A DNA stretch of 64,000 bases, taken from the NCBI GenBank assembly GCA_019973575.1, contig BPUI01000003.1:1-64000 (forward strand), written 5' to 3'. The notes under the pieces were generated by a model. That model saw only the letters and a list, made by a program, of their open reading frames with translations. It had not been told where the DNA came from and made no database searches. This DNA comes from Gemmatimonadetes bacterium T265. Its GTDB lineage: Bacteria; Gemmatimonadota; Gemmatimonadetes; Gemmatimonadales; Gemmatimonadaceae. The translations under genes and the position numbers were made by a program. Below are positions 8,292-17,684 of the stretch, piece by piece (the stretch's first letter is position 1; every line of letters starts with the position of its first letter).

Positions 8292-8863
8292 TGCCACGCG
8301 CACCGAGGATGCCACGCTCCGCGGCCGTGGTCGCGCCGGCGCTCGCGGCGCTCGTCGTGATCGCCGGGGCGGGGTGCGCGCCGAGCTCGCAGTTGCGCGC
8401 GCCGCAGCTGGCGCCCGGCAACGCGGACGCGCCGGGGGTCGCGGCGACCGTCGCGGCGCTCGCCGGGACCTGGACGGGGCAGTACGACGCCCCCGTCTAC
8501 GCCCGTCGCGGCGCGCTGCAACTAGCGCTCCGGCCGGCGGCGCGCGTGGACGGCGGCACGCGTACCAGCACCGTCGTCGGCAGCGCGACGATCGCCGGCG
8601 CGGGCGCGTCGGCCCGCGTCGCCCTGGACTCCGCGCGCGTCGGGCGCGGGCGCGTCGTGCTCTACTTCGCGCCGTTCGCCGATCCGGAGAGCGGGGCGAC
8701 GCTGCGGCTCCGCCTGGACGGCGCCCTCGCCGGCGACACGCTCGGCGGCCGCCTGCGGGCCGACGCGGCGGCGACCGTCGTGCCCGAGCGCCACGGCGGG
8801 TGGCGGCTGGTCCGCGTCACCGCGCCGGTCACGGCACCCGTTACGGCGTCGCGCCTTCCGTGA
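8291..8863 (+). CDS. Lipoprotein of unknown function, coupled to the DoxX-like gene
   Basis: A 190-residue protein with a lipoprotein signal (LAALVVIAGAGC, Cys29). The mature part reads like a small beta-barrel or lipocalin-like fold: GTWTGQYDAPVYARRGALQL, SATIAGAGASARVALDSARV, ATLRLRLDGALAGDTLGGRL. The GTWTG plus alternating strand pattern is common in proteins that report a 'treated versus untreated' extract-like domain, but no family is firmly recognised. The start overlaps the stop of the previous gene by one base. The C-terminus has a VTAPVTAPVTA repeat. Confidence 0.6.
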   Translation: MPRAPRMPRSAAVVAPALAALVVIAGAGCAPSSQLRAPQLAPGNADAPGVAATVAALAGTWTGQYDAPVYARRGALQLALRPAARVDGGTRTSTVVGSATIAGAGASARVALDSARVGRGRVVLYFAPFADPESGATLRLRLDGALAGDTLGGRLRADAAATVVPERHGGWRLVRVTAPVTAPVTASRLP

Positions 8864-8874
8864 GCGCGCCTCCC

Positions 8875-9360
8875 ATGACCACCGCTGCTCCCGTGCGCGG
8901 CCGCGGACCCGCCGCGCCCGCGCCGACCGCCGACGTGGCGCGGTCCGTCGCGCGCTCGAAGGTGATGGCGATCCGGTTCGTCGCCCACCTGAGTGCGCTC
9001 AGCCCCGCGCGGCGCGCGGAGCTCGCCGCGCGGTTGCGCGACGCCGAGCGCGCGGACGCGGCCGCCGCGCGCGACGCGGCGCGCGCCGACGTCCGCGCGG
9101 CCGCGGTCGACCCCACGGTAGTCGGGCGCGACGTCGACGTCCGCCCCTTTCTCGCCGCGCTTGCGCAGCTGACGCGCGACGCGGTCGGCGACGCCGCCGA
9201 CGGCGACAGCGTCGGCGGCGACACGCTGCTCGCGCGCTGGGCGGACGACGTCGTCCGCGCGCTCCTCGTCCACACGCACCCGGCCTACCGGGCCGACTTC
9301 CAGTACCTGTATGCGCCCTTTGCGCCCGACATCGGATTCGACCGGCTCCTCCTCGGCTGA
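8875..9360 (+). CDS. Hypothetical Ala/Arg/Asp-rich protein
   Basis: A 161-residue soluble protein starting 11 bp after the lipoprotein gene and ending ITFDRLLLG-like (DIGFDRLLLG). It has an Ala/Arg-rich, probably helical middle (SPARRAELAARLRDAERADA) and a more globular C-terminus (RALLVHTHPAYRADFQYLYA). It has no signal peptide and no recognised family. The position suggests it belongs to the DoxX/lipoprotein transcript. Confidence 0.5.
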   Translation: MTTAAPVRGRGPAAPAPTADVARSVARSKVMAIRFVAHLSALSPARRAELAARLRDAERADAAAARDAARADVRAAAVDPTVVGRDVDVRPFLAALAQLTRDAVGDAADGDSVGGDTLLARWADDVVRALLVHTHPAYRADFQYLYAPFAPDIGFDRLLLG

Positions 9361-9499
9361 CGCGCGCCGGCGCGTCGAATCGCGGCTGCGGCGCGTGTGC
9401 GCCGGGTGGCCGGCCGACCAGTTCTCCGCGCTCGTCGCCGACGTTGTCCGCTTCCACGAGCGGTGGGGCGCGTGGGACGGCCTCGTCCCGCGCGCCTGA
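9311..9499 (+). CDS. Small overlapping protein, 62 residues
   Basis: This frame overlaps the last 50 bp of the previous gene and continues to 9499. Past the overlap it keeps a high third-position GC and encodes a globular-looking stretch (VCAGWPADQFSALVADVVRF, then HERWGAWDGLVPRA) rather than Arg/Pro shadow protein. It may be a real small gene translated by coupling, or the displaced 3' end of the preceding gene after a frameshift. No family is recognised. Confidence 0.45.
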   Translation: MRPLRPTSDSTGSSSADARRRVESRLRRVCAGWPADQFSALVADVVRFHERWGAWDGLVPRA

Positions 9500-9612
9500 A
9501 CGTGCGCGCGCGCGTGCGCCCGAGCGCGCCGCGTCGCGGCGCGATGCCGCCCGCGGCGCCCGCGCCCGCCGCCCGCACCCAACGCGACCTCCCTTCGGCC
9601 CGTGAGACCTTC

Positions 9613-10821
9613 ATGCGTATCCCATTCATGCACGTCCCGTTCGGCCCCACCCCGCGCCGGCTGTTGTTAGGCGCGGCCGCCGCGGCGCTCGCCGGCTGTC
9701 AGCAGGCGAAGTCGGCCCCGCCCCCCCCGCCGCCCGCCGAGGTGTCGGTGGTCACGGCGACCCCGCAGACCACCGAGGAGCCGCTCGAGTTCGAGGGGCA
9801 GGTGCGGGCGTTCCGCACCGTGCAGGTGCGCGCGCAGGTCAGCGGCGTGATCACCGCGCGCCCGTTCACCGAGGGGACCGAGGTCCGCGCGGGCGACGTG
9901 CTCTACCGCATCGACCCGACGACGTACGACGCCGACTACCGCGGCTCCGTCGCGCGCGCGGCGCAGGCGCAGGCGCAGCTGTCCAACGCGCAGACGAACG
10001 CCGGCCGCCTGCGCCCGCTGCTCGCCGACAACGCCGTCGCGCGGCAGGACGTCGACAACGCGGAGTCGGGCGTGGCGCAGTACCGCGCCGCGCTCGCCGA
10101 CGCGCGCGCGACGGTCGACCGCTCGCGCAAGAGCCTGAGCGAGACCGTCGTGCGCGCGGAGATCTCGGGGCGGGTCGGCCGCGCGCTGCTCGACCTCGGG
10201 ACGCGCGTGACCGGGCCGGGCGACGTCCTCACCACCGTCGACGTCGTCGATCCGGTGTACGTCAGCTTCCGCCCCTCCGCCCGCCAGCTGCTGCGCTGGC
10301 GGCGCGACCCGGCGCTCGCGCGCGCGATCGCGCCCGGCGGTGCGGCCCGCGTCGAGGCGGTGCTCGCCGACGGGCACCCGTTCCCGGGCGAGGGGCGCAT
10401 CGGCTACGTCGACCCCGTGGTCGACTCGGCCACCGGCACGCAGGAGTACCGCGCGACGTTCGTGCACCCCCGCGCGCTGCTGGTCCCGGGGCAGTTCGTG
10501 CGCGTGCGGCTGCGTGGGCTCGAGCGGCGGGACGCCATCCTCGTGCCCCAGCGGGCCGTGATCGAACAGATGGGGCGGCAGACCGTGTACGTGGTCGACT
10601 CGTCCAACAAGATCGTGGCGCGGCAGGTGACCGCCACCGGCTGGTCGGGCGGCGACTGGCTCATCGAGCAGGGCCTCGCGCCGGGCGAGCGCGTCGTCGT
10701 CGACGGCGTGCAGAAGATCGGCCCGGGCGCGCCCGTGCGCCCGACCCCGCTCGCGGCGGCCGCGGCCGGCGGGTCGGCCGCGACCACCCCGCCGGCCGCG
10801 GCCGCCCGGAGTGGCTCGTGA
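9613..10821 (+). CDS. RND efflux periplasmic adaptor (membrane fusion lipoprotein)
   Basis: A 402-residue MFP/HlyD-family adaptor that bridges the inner-membrane RND pump to the outer-membrane channel. The ATG at 9613 gives a lipoprotein signal (LLLGAAAAALAGC, Cys29) followed by a Pro linker. Recognisable parts are the first beta-barrel/lipoyl half (EFEGQVRAFRTVQVRAQVSG, then GDVLYRIDPTTYDADY), the coiled-coil hairpin (about residues 112-175), the second lipoyl half (VRAEISGRVGRALLDLGTRV) and the membrane-proximal barrel (QTVYVVDSSNKIVARQVTAT). Length and order match AcrA/MexA relatives. The 3' end overlaps the pump gene by four bases (GTGA). Confidence 0.93.
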   Translation: MRIPFMHVPFGPTPRRLLLGAAAAALAGCQQAKSAPPPPPPAEVSVVTATPQTTEEPLEFEGQVRAFRTVQVRAQVSGVITARPFTEGTEVRAGDVLYRIDPTTYDADYRGSVARAAQAQAQLSNAQTNAGRLRPLLADNAVARQDVDNAESGVAQYRAALADARATVDRSRKSLSETVVRAEISGRVGRALLDLGTRVTGPGDVLTTVDVVDPVYVSFRPSARQLLRWRRDPALARAIAPGGAARVEAVLADGHPFPGEGRIGYVDPVVDSATGTQEYRATFVHPRALLVPGQFVRVRLRGLERRDAILVPQRAVIEQMGRQTVYVVDSSNKIVARQVTATGWSGGDWLIEQGLAPGERVVVDGVQKIGPGAPVRPTPLAAAAAGGSAATTPPAAAARSGS

Positions 10822-13800
10822 GCGCCGCGCCGCGCAACGGGACGCCTAACGGCGCCGCGTCCAACGGTACCGGGTCCAACGGCTCGCACGGTGCGAACGG
10901 CGCACCGCCGGCCGCCGCGCCGGCCGCCGTTCGCGAGTACCTCTTCGTCCGCCGCCCCGTCCTCGCCATCGTCATCTCGGCGGCCGTGACGCTGCTCGGC
11001 CTGATCGCGATGCTCGCGCTGCCGATCAACCGCTACCCGCAGATCACGCCGCCGTCGATCCAGGTGGTCGCGGTCTACCCGGGCGCGAGCGCGCAGGACG
11101 TCGCCACCTCGGTGGCCGCCCCGATCGAGCAGCAGCTCAACGGCCTGAACGGGCTGCTCTACTATAAGTCGTCGAACTCGAGCGACGGGGTGATGAACCT
11201 GTCGGTCACCTTCGACATCGCGCGCGACCAGGACCTGGCCGCGGTCGACGTGCAGAACGCGATCTCGGTCGCCAGCCCGCAGCTCCCCGCGGCCGTGCGG
11301 CAGAACGGCATCACCGTGACCAAGGCCAACGCCGACATCCTCATGGTCGGCGCGCTCACGTCGAGCAACCCGGGCGACGGCGCCGCGTACCTCACCAACT
11401 ACGGCAAGCTGTACGTCGAGAACGAGATGAAGCGCCTGCCCGGCGTGGGCGACGCGAGCTTCTTCTCGCCGCTCGACTTCTCGATGCTCCTGAGCCTCGA
11501 TCCCGAGAAGATGGCGCAGCTCGGGATCACGGTCGACGACGTGCAGGCCGCGGTCCAGCAGCAGAACGCCACGCAGCCCGGCGGCCGGCTCGGCCGCGAG
11601 CCGTCGCCCGCGGGCACGCAGCTGACGATCCCCGTCGCGACGAGCGGCCAGCTTACCACGCCCGAGCAATTCGGCGCGATCATCGTGCGCGCGTTGCCTA
11701 ACGGATCGCTCGTCCGCGTGCGCGACATCGCGAGCGTGCACCTCGGCTCGCGCCAGTACGACATCTCGGGGCGGCTGAACGGCAAGGAGACCGCGCTCTT
11801 CGGCGTCTACGCCCGCCCGGGCGCGAACAACCTCGCGGTCAAGGCCGCCGTGGTCGCGCGCATGAACGAGCTCGCCAAGGCGTTCCCGGCCGGCGTGCGC
11901 TGGACGATCCCGTTCGACACCACCCCGTTCATCAACGAGAGCATCCGCGAGGTGATCATCACGCTCGCCGAGGCGATGGGGCTGGTGACGCTCGTGGTGT
12001 TCGTCTTCCTGCAGAGCTGGCGCGCGACGCTGATCCCGGTGCTCGCCGTGCCGGTCAGCATCATCGGCACCTTCCTCGGCATCGCCGCGCTCGGCTTCAC
12101 GATCAACACGCTGACGCTCTTCGGGATGGTGCTCGCGATCGGCATCGTCGTCGACGACGCGATCGTCGTGATCGAGAACGTCGAGCGCATCATGTCGACC
12201 GAGCACGTCTCGGCCCGCGTCGCGACCAACCGCGCGATGGGGCAGATCTCGGGCGCGCTGATCGCGATCGTGCTGGTGCTCTGCTCGGTGTTCATCCCGG
12301 TGGCCTTCGTGCCCGGGATCACGGGCGCGATGTACAAGCAGTTCGCCGTCACGCTCGTCTTCGCGGTGTTGCTCTCGGGCATGGTCGCGCTGACGCTGAC
12401 GCCCGCGCTCTGCTCGCTGCTGCTCAAGGAGACGCCCGAGGGCGAGACGCACGGCCGCTTCTTCACGTGGTTCAACAAGCGGTTCGGCTCGCTGACCAAC
12501 GGCTACCTGCGCGCCGCGGGCGGCGTGGTGCGCCGGCCGCGCGTGTGGTACCCGGTGTTCGCGATGGCCGTGGCGCTCATCGCGGTGCTCTTCCGCCGCG
12601 TGCCGAGCGGGTTCGTGCCGAGCGAGGACAAGGGCTACTTCGCGCTCTCCGTGCAGCTGCCCGACGCGGCGTCGCTGCAGCGCACGATCGCCACGGTGCA
12701 GCAGGTGGAGCAGATCGCGCGCGCGGAGCCCGCGGTGAAGGACGTGGTCGCGATCGCGGGGCTCGACCTGCTCACCACCTCCAACCAGACGAACACGGCG
12801 ACGATCTTCGTCGGCCTCAAGCCGTGGGGCGAGCGCGGCCCGGGGGAGGACGTCGAGAGCATCCTCGCGCGCGTCAACGGCAAGCTGTTCGGGCTGAAGC
12901 AGGCGATCGGCTTCGGGTTCAACCTGCCCGAAATCCCCGGGCTCGGCACGACGGCCGGGCTGGAGATGAACCTGCAGCAGCGCTCGGGCACCGACATCGC
13001 CGCGTTCGGCGGCGCGGTGCACCAGTTCGTCCAGGACGCGAACAAGGTCGCCACGCAGGGTGCCAACGGCGGCGTGCGCACCGACGTGCCGCAGCTCTTC
13101 GTGCACGTCGACGAGGACGCGGCGCGGGCGCGCGGGGTGGGGACGTCGTCGGTGTTCGCGACGCTGCAGACGATGCTCTCGACGCTCTACATCAACGACT
13201 TCACGCTCTACGGCCGCCCGTACCGCGTGCAGGCCGAGGCGCAGCAGCAGTTCCGGCAGACGCCCGAGGACGTGGGGCGCTTCTACGTGCGGGGCGCGGG
13301 CGGCGCGATGATCCCGGTCTCCGCGCTCGTCACGACTGAGATGCGGAGCGCGCCGAGCCTGCTGACGCGCTTCAACGGCTTCCCGTCGGCGACGATCACC
13401 GGCACGCCCAGGCCCGGCGAGAGCTCGGGGCAGATGCTCGCCGGCGTCGAGAAGCTGCTCAACGACAAGTACGCGTCGCAGGGCATCGGCTTCGCCTACA
13501 GCGGCGAGAGCTACCAGGAGCAGGCGTCCGGCGGGACGAGCACGCGCGTGCTCGGGCTCGCGCTGGTGCTCGTCTTCCTAGTCCTCGCCGCGCAGTACGA
13601 GAGCTGGACGGTGCCGTTCGCGGTCCTGTTAGGCGTGCCGTTCGGGCTCCTGGGCGCGGTGGCGGCGGTGTGGCTGCGCGGGATGCCCAACGACGTGTAC
13701 TTCCAGGTCGGGCTGTTCGCGGTGATCGGCCTCGCGGCCAAGAACGCGATCCTGATCGTGGAGTTCGCGACCGAGCTCGTCGCGCGGGGCGCGTCGGTGA

Positions 13801-14144
13801 AGGAGGCGGCGCTCGAGGCGGCGCGCGAGCGCTTCCGTCCGATCCTGATGACGTCGCTCGCCTTCATCCTCGGCGTCTCGCCGCTCATCGTCGCGAGCGG
13901 CGCGGGGGCGGGGAGCCGGCACTCGTTGGGCACGAGCGTGTTCTTTGGGATGCTCGGCGCGACGACGCTCGGCGTCTTTTTCATCCCGCTGTTTTACAGC
14001 ACCATCCGCGGATTCGTCGCGCGGCGGGCGGGCGGGGCGTCGACCGCGGGGCCGGGCGCGGTGCCCGGGGCGCCGTCGAGCGCGCCCCCGGCCGTTGCCC
14101 CCGGCGCGCCGGTCCCGGCGCTCGCCGCCGTGCGGGGGAGCTGA
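10818..14144 (+). CDS. RND multidrug efflux permease (HAE1/AcrB type)
   Basis: A 1108-residue inner-membrane proton/drug antiporter. It starts at GTG 10818, four bases inside the adaptor gene. A 30-residue Asn/Gly/Ala-rich N-terminal extension (NGTPNGAASNGTGSNGSHG) is unusual and precedes the normal start region REYLFVRRPVLAIVISA. Both halves have the expected six-helix bundles and large periplasmic loops. The proton-relay Asp pair is present in helix 4 (GIVVDDAIVVIENVE, about residues 442-456), and the helix-10 Lys in AAKNAILIVEF. The C-terminal tail is Ala/Pro-rich and probably disordered. Family and neighbours say multidrug efflux; the substrates are unknown. Confidence 0.95.
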   Translation: MSAAPRNGTPNGAASNGTGSNGSHGANGAPPAAAPAAVREYLFVRRPVLAIVISAAVTLLGLIAMLALPINRYPQITPPSIQVVAVYPGASAQDVATSVAAPIEQQLNGLNGLLYYKSSNSSDGVMNLSVTFDIARDQDLAAVDVQNAISVASPQLPAAVRQNGITVTKANADILMVGALTSSNPGDGAAYLTNYGKLYVENEMKRLPGVGDASFFSPLDFSMLLSLDPEKMAQLGITVDDVQAAVQQQNATQPGGRLGREPSPAGTQLTIPVATSGQLTTPEQFGAIIVRALPNGSLVRVRDIASVHLGSRQYDISGRLNGKETALFGVYARPGANNLAVKAAVVARMNELAKAFPAGVRWTIPFDTTPFINESIREVIITLAEAMGLVTLVVFVFLQSWRATLIPVLAVPVSIIGTFLGIAALGFTINTLTLFGMVLAIGIVVDDAIVVIENVERIMSTEHVSARVATNRAMGQISGALIAIVLVLCSVFIPVAFVPGITGAMYKQFAVTLVFAVLLSGMVALTLTPALCSLLLKETPEGETHGRFFTWFNKRFGSLTNGYLRAAGGVVRRPRVWYPVFAMAVALIAVLFRRVPSGFVPSEDKGYFALSVQLPDAASLQRTIATVQQVEQIARAEPAVKDVVAIAGLDLLTTSNQTNTATIFVGLKPWGERGPGEDVESILARVNGKLFGLKQAIGFGFNLPEIPGLGTTAGLEMNLQQRSGTDIAAFGGAVHQFVQDANKVATQGANGGVRTDVPQLFVHVDEDAARARGVGTSSVFATLQTMLSTLYINDFTLYGRPYRVQAEAQQQFRQTPEDVGRFYVRGAGGAMIPVSALVTTEMRSAPSLLTRFNGFPSATITGTPRPGESSGQMLAGVEKLLNDKYASQGIGFAYSGESYQEQASGGTSTRVLGLALVLVFLVLAAQYESWTVPFAVLLGVPFGLLGAVAAVWLRGMPNDVYFQVGLFAVIGLAAKNAILIVEFATELVARGASVKEAALEAARERFRPILMTSLAFILGVSPLIVASGAGAGSRHSLGTSVFFGMLGATTLGVFFIPLFYSTIRGFVARRAGGASTAGPGAVPGAPSSAPPAVAPGAPVPALAAVRGS

Positions 14145-14146
14145 CG

Positions 14147-15706
14147 ATGTCGCGCCTCCTACGGTCCGCGGCGCCCGGCGTCGCCCTCGTCCTGGCCGGC
14201 GCCTGCGCCGTCGGTCCCTCGACGCGCGTGAACACCGCGGTCGCGCCGGTGGTCGGCCCGACCGCCGCGGCGACGCCGGCCGGCACGCGCGCGCTCCTCG
14301 ACTCGCTCGCGGTGGTCCGCGCGGACGAACACGCCGGCGCGGGCGCGTCCGGCGTGGGCACGTCCGGCGCGGGCGGGTCGGGTGTTCCCGGCGCGCCGGC
14401 GACCGGCGACGCGACGCGCCCGCTCTGGGCGCCGGCGCGGCTCGCCACCGACACGGCGCGCGAGCTGCGCTGGCTCGACGTGCTGCGCGACCCGACGCTC
14501 GTCGCGCTCGTCGGCGACGCGGTCGCGAACAACCGCGACCTCCGCGTCGCGCAGGCGCGGATCCGCGAGTACCGCGCGGCGTTGGGCGTCGCCCGCAGCA
14601 GCTTCTTCCCGCAGGTCACCGCGACCGCCGCGCGCTCGACCAACCGGACGGTATTCGGTCCGTTAGGCTTCAGGTACAACGCGACGCAGGTCGTCGGCGA
14701 CGCGTCGCTCGAGCTCGACGTGTGGGGCCGGATCCGCCGCAACACCGAGGCGGCGCGCTTGGACCTCGGCGCGCAGCAGGAGGACCTGCGCCAGACCACG
14801 CTGACGCTCGTCGGCGACGTCGCGACCGCGTACCTCCAGATCCGCGAACTCGACGAGAACCTCGCGGTCGCCGACCAGACCGTGGCGTCGCGCCGCGCGA
14901 CGCTCGACATCGCCCGGCGCCGCTTCCAGCAGGGCGTGACGTCGGAGCTGGACGTGCGCACCTTCGAGGCGGAGCTCGCCGCTCCGGCCACGCAGGTCGC
15001 CACGCTCGCGCTGCAGCGCACGCAGCAGGAGAACCAGCTCGCGCTCCTGCTCGGGCGCGGGCCGACGCCGATCCCGCGCGGGCGGCCGCTGGCCGAGGTC
15101 GTCGCGGCGGTGACCGTGCCGGACTCCGTCCCGGGCGCGATCATCGCGGACCGGCCCGACGTGCGGGCGGCCGCGCGCGCACTCCAGGCGTCGATCGCGC
15201 GCGTCGGCGCGGCGGTCGCGAACCGCCTACCCACGGTCACCCTGAGCGGCGACTACGGCACGCAGCAGCCCGGCTACCGCAACCTGTTCCGCCAGTCGGG
15301 CGAGCTCTACACCGCGCAGGCCGGCCTCTCGATCCCGCTCTTCACCGGCGGGCGCCTCGCGGCGGAGGAGCGCGAGGCGCGGGCGCGGGCGGACGAGGCG
15401 CGCGGGCAGTACGAGCAGACCGTGTACACGGCGCAGCGCGAGATCAACGACGCGCTCGCCGGCGTGCGGCTCGGCCGCGACCAGCTCGTCGCGCAGGCGA
15501 CCCAGGCGCAGGCGCTCCAGCGCGCGTTCGCGATCGCACAGGCGCGCTACCGGAGCGGCGTGTCGACGTACCTCGAGGTGCTCGACGCGCAGCGACAGCT
15601 GTTCGCCGCCCAGCTCGCGCTCGTGCAGGACGAGCGGCAGTACCTGGTCGCGACCGTGGACCTGTACCGCGCGCTCGGCGGCGGGAGGGACGTGGTACCG
15701 CGCTGA
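14147..15706 (+). CDS. Outer-membrane efflux channel lipoprotein (NodT/OprM type)
   Basis: A 519-residue TolC-superfamily outer-membrane factor, third gene of the efflux operon, starting two bases after the pump stop. It has a lipoprotein signal (VALVLAGAC, Cys20). A low-complexity Gly/Ser/Ala segment (about residues 60-85) is followed by the paired OEP repeats: first RDPTLVALVGDAVANNRDLRV with VAQARIREYRAALG, second ADRPDVRAAARALQASIARV. SLELDVWGRIRR and SGVSTYLEVLDAQRQLF are classic outer-membrane-factor signatures. With the adaptor and pump it completes an envelope-spanning exporter. Confidence 0.93.
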   Translation: MSRLLRSAAPGVALVLAGACAVGPSTRVNTAVAPVVGPTAAATPAGTRALLDSLAVVRADEHAGAGASGVGTSGAGGSGVPGAPATGDATRPLWAPARLATDTARELRWLDVLRDPTLVALVGDAVANNRDLRVAQARIREYRAALGVARSSFFPQVTATAARSTNRTVFGPLGFRYNATQVVGDASLELDVWGRIRRNTEAARLDLGAQQEDLRQTTLTLVGDVATAYLQIRELDENLAVADQTVASRRATLDIARRRFQQGVTSELDVRTFEAELAAPATQVATLALQRTQQENQLALLLGRGPTPIPRGRPLAEVVAAVTVPDSVPGAIIADRPDVRAAARALQASIARVGAAVANRLPTVTLSGDYGTQQPGYRNLFRQSGELYTAQAGLSIPLFTGGRLAAEEREARARADEARGQYEQTVYTAQREINDALAGVRLGRDQLVAQATQAQALQRAFAIAQARYRSGVSTYLEVLDAQRQLFAAQLALVQDERQYLVATVDLYRALGGGRDVVPR

Positions 15707-17511
15707 GGACGGCGGGGCGCCGTTCTCAGCGCGCCGGCGCGTCGTCACGCGGCGGCGTGCGCGGGCAGACACTACACGACCGCCGCCGCTCCTGCGGATC
15801 CGCCGCCGCGCGTTTCGCGTTAGGCCCGCTCGTCAGGCCCGGCGCCGCACGCGCGCCCGGTCGCGCGCGTACGGTCCCCGAACGCCTCGACGCGCCGCCG
15901 CTCCTCGAGCGGGCTCACGACCCAGTGCAGGTATGCCACAACGAGCGGTAGCAGGACGGGCGGCTACCGCTGCCGCGGCGGCCCGACCTCTCCCAGCGCC
16001 GCGCGCACGAGCCCGGCGGACGTCGGGGTGCGGGTCGGCCGGTACGGCCCGCGCGGGACGAGCGCCGCCGAACGCTGCCCGGGTACGGTGGGAGTGCGCG
16101 CCCGCCGGCAGAGCCGCCAGGCCCCGGCCGGCGACGACCGCCCCAGCTGCGAACAGCACCGCGTCGGCGGGAGCCGCCCGGCCGGCGAGCGACGTCGGGG
16201 TCGCGGAGCGCGGCCGCCGACGCGAGTGGTCGCGCGTGTTCGCACGTCAGGACGAGTGTGCAAACGCTCGGGCGAACGTCCGGTCGAGCGTGGCGGCGCC
16301 CCCACGACGAGCGCGTGCGCTGCGAGGGCGGTGTGTCCGGGGGCACGTGTCGAGCCCGAGAATGAACGCGCCCCCACTGCCGGTGCGTCGGGCAGCTGCG
16401 CGGAGCCGGCTGCGGTCACGCCGGCGAGCACGAGCCGCGGTCAGAGCGGCCAGACGACGGGCGCTCGTCTCACTCGTGCGACCGCGCTTCGCACTCCGGC
16501 CGGCGCCGCAGCGTACAGGACGCCCGGGGCGGCTGGTCGGAGTGCGGGGAACGCGGGGGCGAGTAGCAGGCACGCACTGCCGGCGGCGCCCCCAAGCGTC
16601 ACGCCGGGGGACGTCGACGTGTGCCGCGCCACGTACACGGGCGAGGGTGTGTTGAGCTTCGGGTGGGCCGCGCCGTCTTCGTTCTCGGTGGTGTTGAGGC
16701 GGGCGTGACGCCGGCGCACGATGGAGTGAGTGCCTGCCGCGGCGCGGTCGCCGTTGGCGCGCCGGCGCGTGGGGCCCGCGGGCGTATCGATGGCGGCGGC
16801 CTGCCGAGTCGCGAGCACCGACCGGCCGCCTTCCGGCCGCTAGGAGTCCGTGAATGGCCGGCGCACCTCACGCCCTGCGCTCGCCCCCTCGCCAGGCACC
16901 GCGCGCTCCTCGCCCATGAGCAGCACCAGGTCGCCGCGCACCCTGACGTACTCCACGGTCCGCCCGTCGCGGCGGCAGCAGATCTTCCCGGGATCTTCCC
17001 GGTGCCGCCACGCGGCCGCGTGCCAAGCGGCCGCGATGCGCGGGTCGCGGGCGGCGGCCGCAACGTCGGCGTCGACCGGCCGCCACTGCGCGCCGGCCTG
17101 GCCCACCCGAGGGCAAGCGCCGCGGAGACGATCGCGCCGGGATCGTGGTCGCCCGCCGCGTCCGACACCCGCGCGTGTGCGCCCGCGCGTTCCTGCCGTC
17201 TGCGCTCATGGTTACGCACCGATCCGCCCTCGCGCCCCGGCGCCGTATTCGCCCCGCTTCGGTCGTCAATGAGCCGACCTCGCGTGGGCTGGGTCGACGT
17301 CGACCGCGCGGGCGTCACGACGTCCCGAAACTCGGTCGTAGCATCAGCGGCTCATGCCGCGCCCGGCGACGCGTTCTGGGACACCCCGACCGGCGACGTC
17401 GCGATTGGACGCAGCGTTCCTCCGGGAACGCGTGATAACGGGCCGGCGGCAACGCGGCAGGCCGGGCTGGCGCCCCGACGGACGCCGGCGAGATTACGGC
17501 GGCGTGGGCCG
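15707..17511. other. Gene-poor region, about 1.8 kb, possibly decayed membrane protein gene(s)
   Basis: No reading frame here combines a start site with a protein-like sequence over its whole length. On the minus strand between about 16830 and 15830, hydrophobic membrane-like fragments occur in different frames (SACLLLAPAFPALRPAAPG; then AALAAHALVVGA; then MLFAAGAVVAGRGLAALPAG). This would fit a membrane protein gene broken by several frameshifts, but no family can be named. The one candidate intact gene is listed at 16840. The region separates the efflux operon from the cassette-like island. Confidence 0.45.
16840..17106 (-). CDS. Possible small hypothetical protein
   Basis: An 88-residue frame from GTG 17106. 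It is the only stretch in this region that looks globular: DPRIAAAWHAAAWRHREDPG, KICCRRDGRTVEYVRVRGDL, VLLMGEERAVPGEG. The C-x-x-DGRT-VEYVRV-D segment looks like a small beta-sheet domain. There is no recognised family and no convincing ribosome site. It could be a remnant. Confidence 0.3.
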   Translation of the reverse strand: MGQAGAQWRPVDADVAAAARDPRIAAAWHAAAWRHREDPGKICCRRDGRTVEYVRVRGDLVLLMGEERAVPGEGASAGREVRRPFTDS

Positions 17512-17587
17512 GTGCAACGTTGCGTAGAGAAGGCCGCACTCACGCCGTCTTGAGCCGCCCGCGTACGCAACTGAATAGGCGTTGGGC
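17512..17587 (+). repeat. attC-like site A (left boundary of the hicAB cassette)
   Basis: A left core-like GTGCAAC (17512-17518) is followed by GTTGCGTAGAG. The right arm reads ACGCAACTGAATAGGC and ends with the core GTTGGGC (17581-17587), which fits the integron consensus GTTRRRY. GTTGCGT and ACGCAAC can pair. The right arm matches the pattern seen in sites B, C and D. The left core is imperfect, so this is the weaker of the two complete sites. Confidence 0.5.
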
Positions 17588-17684
17588 GGCGACGAGTGCG
17601 GTCGCCAGGACGGCTGTGGCGGTTCCTCGCCGGTCGCGGGCTGGCAGCGTGGCGGGACCCGCGCGCGCGGGGTAAGTTCGTCGC

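Noticed and set aside
10404-13106. Minus-strand open frame of 900 codons
   Set aside because: His/Arg/Asp-rich antisense of the RND pump gene; no domain.
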